Position numbers and translations under genes: made by a program. Under the pieces are notes generated by a model. That model was not told the DNA's origin. It was given only the letters and a program-made list of their open reading frames with translations, and ran no database searches. A stretch of DNA of 64,000 nucleotides from positions 58,001 to 122,000 of the forward strand of contig NZ_MDKE01000069.1 of NCBI RefSeq assembly GCF_001870485.1. Direction: 5' to 3'. Numbering within the stretch: the stretch's first letter is position 1; each line of letters opens with the position of its first letter. Below are positions 16,514 to 24,533 of this stretch, piece after piece. The stretch is from Oceanisphaera psychrotolerans (GTDB taxonomy: Bacteria; Pseudomonadota; Gammaproteobacteria; Enterobacterales; Aeromonadaceae).

Positions 16514-17470
16514 ATGGATGTCACCGCCCTGCCCGTCTTTTATCACCAGTTGCATCAGGCCCTGGATCACGGGCTGAATGCACACCCCGATGAAATCCGA
16601 CGGCTGTTTCATGGCCGCGGGCGCTGCTGGCCGGGGCTGGAGCAACTGACCGCAGACTGGCTGGATGGTCAGTTGCTGGTGTCTCTGTTCAAGGAGCCGG
16701 AACCCGAATTTCTGTCTCGGCTCAAGGCCTTGTTGCTGCAGCTGACCGAGCAGGAAGCATGGCATCAGCGCGGTGCCCGTGCCCTGTTATTGCAACATCG
16801 CAGTCGGGAAGGTGCACCGATAGAAGTACTCTGGGGCGAGCTCGAGTCTCGCCCCCAGGTACGGGAGCTGGGGCTGTACTATCAGCTGGAGCTGGGCCGC
16901 AACCAGAATCACGGGCTTTTTCTAGATATGCGCCTCGGACGCAGCTGGGTGCGGCAACAGGCGCAGGGCAAGCGGGTGCTGAATCTCTTTGCCTATACCT
17001 GCGGCTTTTCGGTGGCGGCCATTCAGGGTGGCGCCGAGCAGGTGGTCAACCTGGACATGGCCAGGGCGGCGCTGAGCCGGGGCCGGGACAATCATCGGCT
17101 CAATGATCACGACCTGAGCAAGGTGACGTTTCTCGGTCATGAACTGTTCAAATCCTGGGGCAAGGTACGCAAGCTGGGGACTTATGATTTGATCATCATC
17201 GATCCGCCTTCATTTCAGAAGGGCAGCTTTGCCCTCACCCAGGATTACCACAAGATTTTGCGACGGTTGCCCGAGCTGCTGACCGAGAGCGGCCAGGTGC
17301 TGGCCTGTGTCAACGATCCCGATATTCCCAGCCGCTTTTTAATCGACAACATGGCCGAGCAGGCGCCAGCATTACGCTTCGTCGAACGGCTGGACAATCC
17401 CCCCGAGTTTGAAGACATAGACCTGGAAGCCGGGCTCAAGGCCCTGGTGTTCGGCCGCTGCTCCCGGTAA
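16514..17470 (+). CDS. Class I SAM-dependent methyltransferase, RlmI/RlmK-like
   Basis: 318 aa Rossmann-fold methyltransferase of the COG1092 group, which methylates 23S rRNA. GLYYQLELGRNQNHGLFLDMR is the family lead-in, VLNLFAYTCGFSVAA the SAM-binding loop (motif I), VVNLDMARAAL motif II, and DLIIIDPPSFQKGSF the DPPSF motif IV. It has no N-terminal PUA domain, unlike RlmI, so the exact target is uncertain. The same fold occurs in the RlmK half of rlmKL at 26665. Neighbouring helicase and this gene could both serve rRNA or ribosome assembly. Confidence 0.88.
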   Translation: MDVTALPVFYHQLHQALDHGLNAHPDEIRRLFHGRGRCWPGLEQLTADWLDGQLLVSLFKEPEPEFLSRLKALLLQLTEQEAWHQRGARALLLQHRSREGAPIEVLWGELESRPQVRELGLYYQLELGRNQNHGLFLDMRLGRSWVRQQAQGKRVLNLFAYTCGFSVAAIQGGAEQVVNLDMARAALSRGRDNHRLNDHDLSKVTFLGHELFKSWGKVRKLGTYDLIIIDPPSFQKGSFALTQDYHKILRRLPELLTESGQVLACVNDPDIPSRFLIDNMAEQAPALRFVERLDNPPEFEDIDLEAGLKALVFGRCSR

Positions 17471-17484
17471 TACCGGCGCCAGCC

Positions 17485-19551
17485 TCACAGATCCTCTTCG
17501 GTCATTACCCGGTTCCGCCCCGCCTGTTTGGCGGCATACATCGCCATATCGGCACGGGTGACCAGGCTCTTGCGGCTATCACCGGGTCGCCAGAGACTGA
17601 CACCTATGCTGAGCGTCACGGTACCTACGCTGCCGAAATCGGTGGCCCCGACGGCTTGCCTGATCCGTTCGGCCAGTGTTCTCGCGTCCGCAAGACTGCA
17701 ACCGGATGCCAGGATGACAAACTCTTCTCCACCCCAGCGTCCCAGATAGTCACTGTCTCTCAGGGTCTGGTTGATGACCGCCGCCAGGGTGACCAGCACT
17801 GCATCACCGGCCTCATGACCGTGATGATCGTTAATGCGTTTGAAAAAATCCACATCAAGCAGCAGCAGCGCCGATGGCCGGCCAACACGTACTGCCAGAC
17901 TGATGTCGTGCTCGATCGCCTGCTCGATACGATAACGATTCCAGATCTGGGTCAGGGCGTCGGTGGTGGCGATGCCTTCCAGTCTCCGGTTGACCTGGGT
18001 CAGGCGGGCGTTGAGGTCACTGATGGCCTTGACCAGAATCGCGACGGTGACATCTTCGCCGATATCCAGTGCCGCCCGCTGTTCCCTGAGTAGCCAGGGT
18101 TCGCTCTGCTCCTGCACCTCCTCCACCCAGGTCTCGAATGAACGCAGGGGTGACAAGAGGCGCTGGCCATTCTCGAAATGGCTCAAGGCATCCAGCCGGC
18201 CGGCCCAGCGATAATTTTTCAACCGTTCGACACGAAACAGCAACAACCAGCCGCGCTGTGCCGCCTCTAGTGGCAGCGGCACGGCCAGCAGGCCCCCATA
18301 ACCCGTCAGCTCGACCTCCGTGGCCAGCGGAGTACCGGCCAGATGCTGGCTACACCAGATCCCGCATCCCTGATGATGCGTGTTGAGCCAGCGACCTGTT
18401 CGCAGCAAGGCGTTGTTCTCCGGTACCAGACCGGTGCTGTAAGCCTGTCCATGATGGAGCAACGCCACGCCGCTGGCGCTGAATAAAGTCAGCCATTCCT
18501 GGCCCCGACGCTGCAACAGCTCCAGCGGATCCTGAAAACCCAATTGATCATCCGCCAGCAGTTCCCGGCAATCCTGAACTCGCCGCAAATAGGCCGTTTC
18601 ATCTCGGGCCTGGAGCAAAAACAGTCGCTGGGTGGCCATGTGTACCAGGGTATAGACCGCATCACGCACCAGGGGGGACAAGGCGAGCGGCTCGAGTCCA
18701 TGACAGGCGAGCAGCCCCCACAGATCCTGATCACCCGGAATGGCAATCGACAGCGCCGACTTCACGCCCATATTGTGCAGGTAACGCAGATGCATGGGCG
18801 ACACCGCCCGCAATACGCCCGGAGACAGGTCCAGCGGCTCCGCCGAGGTATCCATCGCCGGTACCAGCGGCACCGCAGCCACGGTGGCATCGGGAATACT
18901 GCGTACCGGGTTGATGCGATACAACGCACGCACCTGTGGCGGTATATCGCTGGCAGGAAACGAATGTCCCAGGTAGCCGAAAACCTGCTCACTGCGACTT
19001 TCGGCAACCACGGTCCCGTGCCAGTCGGCATCAAACCGGTACACCATGACCCGGTCATGTCCGGTCAGAGAGCGAACCGCCTGCACCAGCGCCTGCAGCA
19101 GACTGTCGGTTGTCTCGGCACCGGCAATACGTGCCAGCCGTTCATTCACCGCCGGCAGCAGCCGCAGTTCTTCCACGCTGCGAACCGGTTCCAGCTCAAT
19201 CACCACCCGCTGTTGGTGACGATAGGCAATGACCCGGAATCTCCGGCGATGGCCCTCAATCTGCCGGCTGATGAGCAGGCTGCCGGACAACCGTTCATTT
19301 GCCTGCAGTTCTCGTCGCAGCCGGTTGATCAGTCTGGCGCCGAGCAGCCCGGAAGGCGTCGCATCCAGCGCCTGTGTCACGCTAACACCTAAAATCTGCC
19401 CGATATTGGCACTGACCTGTATGGTCGTCGTCAAGGCATGATCAAGGTGAAACAAACAACCCGCCGGCTGAATGGCGCCGGGAGTATGTACCGCTTCACG
19501 ATTGCACTGCGCCTGCAGCGCAGCCAGTTCTGGGGTTATCTTGAGGGGCAC
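17485..19551 (-). CDS. bphP: Bacteriophytochrome with GGDEF output (red-light diguanylate cyclase)
   Basis: 688 aa photoreceptor making c-di-GMP. N-terminal PAS_2 carries the biliverdin-attaching Cys16 in the knot segment CNREAVHTPGAIQPAG. The GAF domain (about 140-310) has PASDIP (199-204) and PMHLRYLHNMG (252-262) with the pocket His and LACHG; the PHY domain (310-500) ends in SPLRSFETW, the tongue PRxSF motif. A GGDEF domain follows, with catalytic GGEEF at 607-611 and an RxxD (RDSD) inhibitory site five residues upstream, so it should be an active, feedback-inhibited cyclase. No histidine kinase domain and no EAL. It is downstream of heme oxygenase (27 bp). Confidence 0.95.
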   Translation of the reverse strand: MPLKITPELAALQAQCNREAVHTPGAIQPAGCLFHLDHALTTTIQVSANIGQILGVSVTQALDATPSGLLGARLINRLRRELQANERLSGSLLISRQIEGHRRRFRVIAYRHQQRVVIELEPVRSVEELRLLPAVNERLARIAGAETTDSLLQALVQAVRSLTGHDRVMVYRFDADWHGTVVAESRSEQVFGYLGHSFPASDIPPQVRALYRINPVRSIPDATVAAVPLVPAMDTSAEPLDLSPGVLRAVSPMHLRYLHNMGVKSALSIAIPGDQDLWGLLACHGLEPLALSPLVRDAVYTLVHMATQRLFLLQARDETAYLRRVQDCRELLADDQLGFQDPLELLQRRGQEWLTLFSASGVALLHHGQAYSTGLVPENNALLRTGRWLNTHHQGCGIWCSQHLAGTPLATEVELTGYGGLLAVPLPLEAAQRGWLLLFRVERLKNYRWAGRLDALSHFENGQRLLSPLRSFETWVEEVQEQSEPWLLREQRAALDIGEDVTVAILVKAISDLNARLTQVNRRLEGIATTDALTQIWNRYRIEQAIEHDISLAVRVGRPSALLLLDVDFFKRINDHHGHEAGDAVLVTLAAVINQTLRDSDYLGRWGGEEFVILASGCSLADARTLAERIRQAVGATDFGSVGTVTLSIGVSLWRPGDSRKSLVTRADMAMYAAKQAGRNRVMTEEDL

Positions 19552-19578
19552 AGTATCCTTTCCCGCATCAGGTAGAGA

Positions 19579-20169
19579 TCAGCAACGAGTACCCATGACG
19601 GTATCCGCCGCCTGATAAGCATCGAGGCAAGACAGAAACAGCCGAAAAGCGCTGTTGGCAGCCGAAGCTGCCGACAGCCATTCCTCTTCGGTACAGTGAC
19701 ATTCGGCAAAGCGCCAGAAATCTCTCCAGTTGTCTTCCTCCTGCGCGACCGAAAAATAGCGGCTCGGCACCTGTGTACCCAGGGTGCGATGAATGTTGTG
19801 CGCGATGACCCGGCTGCCCAGCTTGGCCCCTTCCAGCACATACAACAACCCGATTAGCTGGCCGGGACGACCAACGTCGAGACACGCCGTTCCGTCATGT
19901 ACCGGCAACCGCTGCGCCAGGGTGGTCAAGTCACCCGCCAGTGCCGAAACACGAGATAATAAGGGATAATCCAGTTGCAGTCGGTGCAACCCCCGATGTA
20001 TGGCCTCTTCCAGCTGACATTGTGCGGGATAAAGCGCCAGCAGCGCGCCTGTATATTCTTCCTGGCGCAATCCCGGTTTGAGCAGGGGGCGTAATACCCG
20101 ATGGCGGTCCAGATTGCGGTGCGCATCCAGGGTTGACTGCCGGAGATAGGCGCCGAGTGTAGTGGACAC
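19579..20169 (-). CDS. bphO: Biliverdin-producing heme oxygenase (BphO/HemO)
   Basis: 196 aa heme oxygenase that opens haem to biliverdin, the chromophore of the neighbouring phytochrome. The proximal His is H17 (LDAHRNLDRH), and GLLYVLEGAKLGSRVIA is the distal-helix glycine region typical of bacterial HemO/BphO. ECHCTEEEW near the C-terminus is less usual. With the phytochrome-cyclase directly downstream it forms a two-gene operon that supplies chromophore and sensor together, the common bphO-bphP layout. Haem-iron use as an additional role is possible, but no haem uptake genes are nearby. Confidence 0.9.
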   Translation of the reverse strand: MSTTLGAYLRQSTLDAHRNLDRHRVLRPLLKPGLRQEEYTGALLALYPAQCQLEEAIHRGLHRLQLDYPLLSRVSALAGDLTTLAQRLPVHDGTACLDVGRPGQLIGLLYVLEGAKLGSRVIAHNIHRTLGTQVPSRYFSVAQEEDNWRDFWRFAECHCTEEEWLSAASAANSAFRLFLSCLDAYQAADTVMGTRC

Positions 20170-20469
20170 AATAATGATCCCTCTTCAGAGCCGATGGCAT
20201 GGAGCGCTATTATCAAGGAAAAGAATGAGTTAACGCAATTCATAATCGAGGACTCGGGGTTTTCCGTCGGTGCTAGCTGATAACGGCACCTGCCGTCATG
20301 CCAACAGGTCGAACAGCAATAGGCGCCAGCCTGATGATATTCCGGTCGTTATCACGTATAAAACGCAATAAAGGCCGTTAATTCGCCCGAACACGCCTCT
20401 TGGCACGACATGGTCGTACCAAGAGGATTGGGCAGGTATAAGCCCCCGTATCGAGCAATAAGGAAACTC
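20170..20469. other. Divergent intergenic region bphO / 20470 gene
   Basis: 300 bp with a strong dyad (20396-20426) in front of the plus gene and a possible -10 (TATAAA at 20357). Nothing coding is seen. Confidence 0.5.
20396..20426. promoter_or_regulatory. Palindromic operator-like or leader hairpin site
   Basis: CCTCTTGGcACGAC-ATG-GTCGTaCCAAGAGG: 14-base arms with one mismatch around a 3 bp centre, 44 bp before the 20470 start. The symmetry is strong enough for a dimeric repressor or an mRNA hairpin. Function not known. Confidence 0.7.
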
Positions 20470-21195
20470 ATGGACATTTTTATCTCGGCCAGCAATGCAC
20501 TGACCAACTGGCTGGGCGTCACCTTGCCGAAAATTCCCAGCCCGGATGGCAAGCGCGTGGGAACCCAACCGTTGAGCACCGGGTTTGCCCGGGTGTCCTG
20601 GCAATGTCATCTGGTAGAACACGGCAACAAGGGCGCTCGGCGCCACCATACGGTGATCGCGGTAGAGGCCTATAGTCGCTACGCCATCCTGCTGCCCTTC
20701 AGCCTGCGGCCGACACAGGACGAGCTGGAACAGGTGCTGCTGGAACGCTGGGGTAACGAAGCCCTGCATCTGGCACTGGAAAGTGGCGCCATCAACGACG
20801 ACGAATTGCCGCTGATGACGGATAACTACCTCACTCAGCCCCGTCAGGTCCACTGGTTCAACAACAACGATCTCAGCGTCAATGGTCATGTTGCCGATGC
20901 CGGACAGTGGCTGAAGCAGACCCTGACCCACGAGGGCCTGGACTACCTGGATGATAATCACTGTTACGGCCTGGGGCTGCATATCAACCAGAGGCACAAG
21001 AAGGCCGGCAGCAACCGAGCTCCGTCCTTCCGGCCGGTGGTTCGCCTGCTGGACGACGCCCTGTTTCGCTTTGGCAGCGGTCTGGCGGCTGCGTCTTATC
21101 CCGACACCCGGGTCGGTGACTTCCCCTGCCCTTACCCGGACCAGCCCGTACGCAATAACGTGGTGCAGCTGGACCATTACCGGCAATACCGATGA
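20470..21195 (+). CDS. Hypothetical protein
   Basis: 241 aa soluble protein that I do not recognise. Features seen: MDIFISASNALTNWLGV at the start, a Trp/His-containing strand RVSWQCHLVEHGNKGARRHH, and RYAILLPFSLRPTQDELEQVLLERW. The pattern of a short strand, then R..ILLPF, then a helix loosely recalls small DUF6933-type proteins, but this is not a firm match. AAGGAAA lies 5 bp before the ATG, and an inverted repeat sits 44 bp upstream. E. coli has matP next to ycbZ; this protein is not MatP. No membrane segment. Confidence 0.8.
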   Translation: MDIFISASNALTNWLGVTLPKIPSPDGKRVGTQPLSTGFARVSWQCHLVEHGNKGARRHHTVIAVEAYSRYAILLPFSLRPTQDELEQVLLERWGNEALHLALESGAINDDELPLMTDNYLTQPRQVHWFNNNDLSVNGHVADAGQWLKQTLTHEGLDYLDDNHCYGLGLHINQRHKKAGSNRAPSFRPVVRLLDDALFRFGSGLAAASYPDTRVGDFPCPYPDQPVRNNVVQLDHYRQYR

Positions 21196-21373
21196 CAACG
21201 ATCGGTAGCCATGTCTCCGTGATATCGCCCGGTTGATGATTGATTTACATACAGTGCAGCGTCTAAACCGGCACGAATATGCGCTTTTTACCGCATATTC
21301 TCCATCACGCTGTCGACCCCGGGCTCCGCTGCAGTATACTGACCGCAATTTACCAACGCTGATGAGTTTTTGA

Positions 21374-23329
21374 GTGCAACCACTGAGTCCCGTCGAACTG
21401 AATCCCGTTTTTAACCTGCCCGAACTCGCCACCCTGAACGAGGTGCCCTGCCTGCCGTTCAGCGCGCTGCAAGCCCGGGTAGATTCCGCCTTCTCCACCC
21501 TGTCGGAATTGAATGCGGTAAATCCGGTGCTGTTACTCAACGGTTTTCCGGGTGCAGATTATGAAGAGCTGGTCCAGGATCTGGTCAGAAAGCATGCCAA
21601 GCATGCCGACTTGTTCGATCTGTGTTACGCCGAGAACCTGCATCACCCACAAAAACCCATCTGGCTGAGGCTGAAGGCCGGCACCGGCATCGAGTTCTGC
21701 GAGCTGGTCGGTCAGTTGCTGGAGCTGTCATCGCGCCACCTGGAAGCCGAACATGTGGTGCAGCGGATCCTGAAAAAGCAGGGCAACGACGAGAAGATAG
21801 CCGACTACCTGTCGCTGTTGTCCCAGCATGTGGCCGCCGGTCAGGGGTTCAGCCACCCGGTGCTGATCAACCTGATGGTGCACCGACACGACCAGACCAT
21901 TCCCATCGTCTATGCCCGTCAGTTCACCCCCGAACAGCTGTTTGGTGCCATTCACTTTCAGACCGAACAGGGGTCGGTATTCAGCCACCACCATCTGCTG
22001 GAGCCGGGGCTGATCCATCAGGCCAACGGTGGTTACCTGATCGTGCCGATCGAAGAGCTGCTCGATCAGCCCAATCTCTGGTTTCGCCTGAAAAATGCCC
22101 TCGCCTCTCGCCGGGTGGAATGGAGCCGGTCGGCAGAAATGGCGTCGTTTTATTTTCAGCCCGAGCCGCCCCCGCTGGATATTCACCTGATCCTGGTGGG
22201 CGATCGTCTGTCGGTGGCCGAGCTCTATCTGCTCGACCGGGAGCTGGATACCCTGGCCTTTTTGCGGGCAGACATCATTCCCGAGTGGGATGTGCGCGAG
22301 GATTTACCTTCTTACCTCGGCTTCCTGTCCCATCTGCGGCAGAAGCACCAGCTGCTGGACATGGACGGCAGCGCCATACTGCGGCTGTGTCGCTATGGCT
22401 GCCGACTGACCGAGCACCAGCACCGGCTGTCGCTGGTCGAATCCCAGCTGGTGGCCATGATGCAGCTGTCGGATGTCATCGCCCGACGAGAACAAAGCGA
22501 ACTGATTACCGAAGCCCATGTACTACTGGCCCAGCAGGAGCAGGACCACCGTCTGAGCTTTCTGGTGGAACAATCGGATCTGGGCGTGCGCGATGGCCAG
22601 TATCTGCTGCAGACAAGCGGCAAGATCGTGGGCCAGATCAACGGCCTGTCGGTGATTCAGATCACCGGCCACCCTTACGACTTCGGCGAGCCGGTGCGAC
22701 TCACCGCCACCGTGCACCTGGGCGATGGCGACGTGGTGGACATCGAGCGCAAGGCCGATCTTGCGGGTCATATTCATGCCAAGGCGATGATGATCATCCA
22801 CGGCTATCTGTCCAACCTGTTCGGTGCCGAGCACCCTTCACCGCTGTCCGCCAACCTGGTGTTCGAGCAGTCTTACCATGAAATCGACGGCGACAGCGCC
22901 TCGCTGACCGGCCTGTGCGCCCTGCTCTCGGCCCTGGCCAAGGAGCCGATATATCAGCACTTTGCGGTGACCGGTGCCGTGGATCAGTTTGGTCATGTGC
23001 AACCGGTGGGCGGTGTGAACGAGAAAATAGAAGGCTTCTTTCGGCTATGCAAGATTCAGGGACTGACCGGCGAACAGGGGGTTCTGATCCCCGCCAGTAA
23101 CCGGCTGCAGCTCAATCTGTCGGATGAAGTCAGTGCCGCCATCCAGGCCGGTCAGTTCCACATTTATCCGGTGGCCCATGTCGAACAGGCCATCGAACTA
23201 CTGACCGGCAGTGTGGCCGGTGATGTCGAGCAACCGGATACGCTGTTCGGCCGTATTCGTGATCGCCTCGACGAGCTTAACGGCCATACCGTGGAAAGCG
23301 GCTTTTTACGGCGCTTGTTCCGACGCTGA
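21374..23329 (+). CDS. ycbZ: Lon-family protease YcbZ, ATPase site degenerate
   Basis: 651 aa Lon-like protease. The C-terminal proteolytic domain has the Ser-Lys dyad S508 (DGDSASLTG) and K551 (GGVNEKIEG), 43 residues apart as in Lon. The N-terminal region has the AAA-like order (LLNGFPGADYEE where a P-loop would be, then LLDRELDTLAFLRADIIPEW) but I see no GxxGxGKT, so the ATPase may be inactive. The start is GTG at 21374. It is 89 bp upstream of fabA, the same neighbour as in E. coli. Substrates unknown. Confidence 0.9.
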   Translation: MQPLSPVELNPVFNLPELATLNEVPCLPFSALQARVDSAFSTLSELNAVNPVLLLNGFPGADYEELVQDLVRKHAKHADLFDLCYAENLHHPQKPIWLRLKAGTGIEFCELVGQLLELSSRHLEAEHVVQRILKKQGNDEKIADYLSLLSQHVAAGQGFSHPVLINLMVHRHDQTIPIVYARQFTPEQLFGAIHFQTEQGSVFSHHHLLEPGLIHQANGGYLIVPIEELLDQPNLWFRLKNALASRRVEWSRSAEMASFYFQPEPPPLDIHLILVGDRLSVAELYLLDRELDTLAFLRADIIPEWDVREDLPSYLGFLSHLRQKHQLLDMDGSAILRLCRYGCRLTEHQHRLSLVESQLVAMMQLSDVIARREQSELITEAHVLLAQQEQDHRLSFLVEQSDLGVRDGQYLLQTSGKIVGQINGLSVIQITGHPYDFGEPVRLTATVHLGDGDVVDIERKADLAGHIHAKAMMIIHGYLSNLFGAEHPSPLSANLVFEQSYHEIDGDSASLTGLCALLSALAKEPIYQHFAVTGAVDQFGHVQPVGGVNEKIEGFFRLCKIQGLTGEQGVLIPASNRLQLNLSDEVSAAIQAGQFHIYPVAHVEQAIELLTGSVAGDVEQPDTLFGRIRDRLDELNGHTVESGFLRRLFRR

Positions 23330-23346
23330 AGTGATCGGACTTGTAT

Positions 23347-23364
23347 GGTGAACAACTGTTCGCT
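23347..23364 (+). promoter_or_regulatory. FabR-type operator upstream of fabA
   Basis: GGTGAACA-AC-TGTTCGCT: right half TGTTCGCT equals the FabR half-site AGCGNACA in reverse complement, left half matches 6 of 8. FabR represses fabA/fabB in gammaproteobacteria when unsaturated acyl chains are abundant. It lies 54 bp before the fabA ATG. Confidence 0.65.
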
Positions 23365-23417
23365 AAAGTGACGCCAATTGCAATCCAGGCCCTGCCTGAA
23401 CAAAATGGAATAGTGAA

Positions 23418-23948
23418 ATGCCTTCACAAAAAGAACTGGGTAAACATTCCTTTACCAGAGAAGAACTGCTGGCCTGTAGCCAGGGTGAGTTATTCGGCCC
23501 GGGCAACAGCCAGTTGCCGGCGCCCAACATGCTGATGATGGACCGCATCATGCACATCAGCGACGAGGGTGGCGAACACGGCAAGGGCGAGATCATCGCC
23601 GAGCTGGATATCACCCCCGATCTGTGGTTCTTCGACTGCCACTTCCCCGGCGACCCGGTGATGCCCGGTTGTCTGGGTCTGGATGCCATGTGGCAGCTGG
23701 TCGGCTTCTTCCTGGGCTGGAAAGGCGGCCCCGGCAAGGGTCGCGCTCTGGGCGTGGGTGAAGTGAAATTTACCGGCCAGATCCTGCCGACGGCCAAGAA
23801 AGTGACCTATAAAATTACCCTCAAGCGGGTGATCTGGCGCAAGCTGGTCATGGGTATCGCCGACGGTATCGTGGAAGTGGACGGCCGCGTGATTTATGAA
23901 GCCAAGGATCTGAAAGTCGGTCTCTTTACCGATACCTCCAGCTTCTGA
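23418..23948 (+). CDS. fabA: 3-hydroxydecanoyl-ACP dehydratase/isomerase FabA
   Basis: Bifunctional dehydratase and trans-2/cis-3 isomerase that starts unsaturated fatty acid synthesis at C10. 176 aa, hot-dog fold; the catalytic His is H75 in [13 protein letters not shown] and Asp is D89 in [12 protein letters not shown]. Strong conservation with E. coli FabA through [25 protein letters not shown] precedes the ATG. A FabR-type operator lies upstream and a terminator downstream, so it is monocistronic. Together with the fab cluster at 52190-57745 it covers most of type II fatty-acid synthesis; fabB is not in the window. Confidence 0.98.
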   Translation: MPSQKELGKHSFTREELLACSQGELFGPGNSQLPAPNMLMMDRIMHISDEGGEHGKGEIIAELDITPDLWFFDCHFPGDPVMPGCLGLDAMWQLVGFFLGWKGGPGKGRALGVGEVKFTGQILPTAKKVTYKITLKRVIWRKLVMGIADGIVEVDGRVIYEAKDLKVGLFTDTSSF

Positions 23949-23978
23949 TCGATCCCCTGACGGCAGCAGAAAACGTTA

Positions 23979-24004
23979 AGGCCCCGACATGTCGGGGCCT
24001 TTTT
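23979..24004 (+). terminator. fabA terminator
   Basis: AGGCCCCGACATGTCGGGGCC followed by TTTTT: a 9-10 bp GC-rich perfect stem and T run, 31 bp after the fabA stop. Confidence 0.95.
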
Positions 24005-24022
24005 GTTGAAGGTATCGTTAAC

Positions 24023-24199
24023 TTACTTTATGAAGAGGCCCGAGCCCTTGTCTTCCATGGCATCTCGCCAGCCACCCAACCAGTGACCTTTGGCATCAAA
24101 ATCATTGTAGGGACATTGCTCTTTGGCTCGACCACTGACTCCGGCCTGGTAACCGCGGGTACGCGCTCTTTCCAAGCGGTCACGTTTTTGTCTCTTCAT
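24023..24199 (-). CDS. rmf: Ribosome modulation factor (RMF)
   Basis: 58 aa basic protein that dimerises 70S ribosomes into inactive 100S particles in stationary phase. MKRQKRDRLERARTRGYQAG and later NDFDAKGHWLGGWRDA match RMF well. I start at MKRQKRD because GAGGG lies 8 bp before it; an in-frame ATG at 24214 would place the Shine-Dalgarno inside the gene. It is convergent with fabA, as in E. coli. A CRP-type site and phased ATTGAT repeats lie 170-260 bp upstream. Confidence 0.97.
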   Translation of the reverse strand: MKRQKRDRLERARTRGYQAGVSGRAKEQCPYNDFDAKGHWLGGWRDAMEDKGSGLFIK

Positions 24200-24371
24200 A
24201 GATACAACCCTCATATAATCAACAAAAAGTGCACGGCGGCGTTACCACCGCCGTCCCTTATGAATAAATGAGTTGAGCCTCGAGATCAAGGCTAATTTTT
24301 GAGCATGGTCTACGGCGACCGTGTTAACGACTGATTTCTATGACATTTTAGTGAAGATAAAAATATCAAAA

Positions 24372-24387
24372 TGTGAGCAATCTCACT
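24372..24387. promoter_or_regulatory. CRP-type site upstream of rmf
   Basis: TGTGAGCAATCTCACT matches TGTGA-N6-TCACA with one mismatch. It lies about 173 bp from the rmf start on the upstream side. rmf control by cAMP-CRP is known in E. coli, so this fits. Confidence 0.7.
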
Positions 24388-24410
24388 CCGATCATGGCAG
24401 GCCGTATCGC

Positions 24411-24458
24411 ATCAATGACCGTGTAAAATGCCATTGATGGTGATTGATAGTAATTGAT
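24411..24458. repeat. ATTGAT words phased at 10 bp
   Basis: ATTGAT occurs at 24433, 24443 and 24453, exactly one helical turn apart, and CATCAATG (24411-24418) pairs with CATTGATG (24432-24439). Such phasing suggests a protein-binding array upstream of rmf. Confidence 0.6.
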
Positions 24459-24483
24459 GAATGATGAACAGCCAGATAACAAC

Positions 24484-24504
24484 ATGCCCGCGAATAGCGG
24501 GCAT
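24484..24504 (-). terminator. Probable uup 3' hairpin
   Basis: ATGCCCGC-TATTC-GCGGGCAT on the minus strand, an 8 bp perfect stem 30 bp after the uup stop, followed by GTTGTT rather than a strict T run. Confidence 0.65.
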
Positions 24505-24533
24505 GTCCGGATTAAAAAGCGAGGATCGGTGAC

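Larger units (their letters stand above)
24200..24533. other. Upstream region of rmf
   Basis: About 330 bp between rmf and uup, both on the minus strand. It holds the uup 3' hairpin, ATTGAT repeats, a CRP-type site and presumably the rmf promoter. No gene. Confidence 0.6.
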
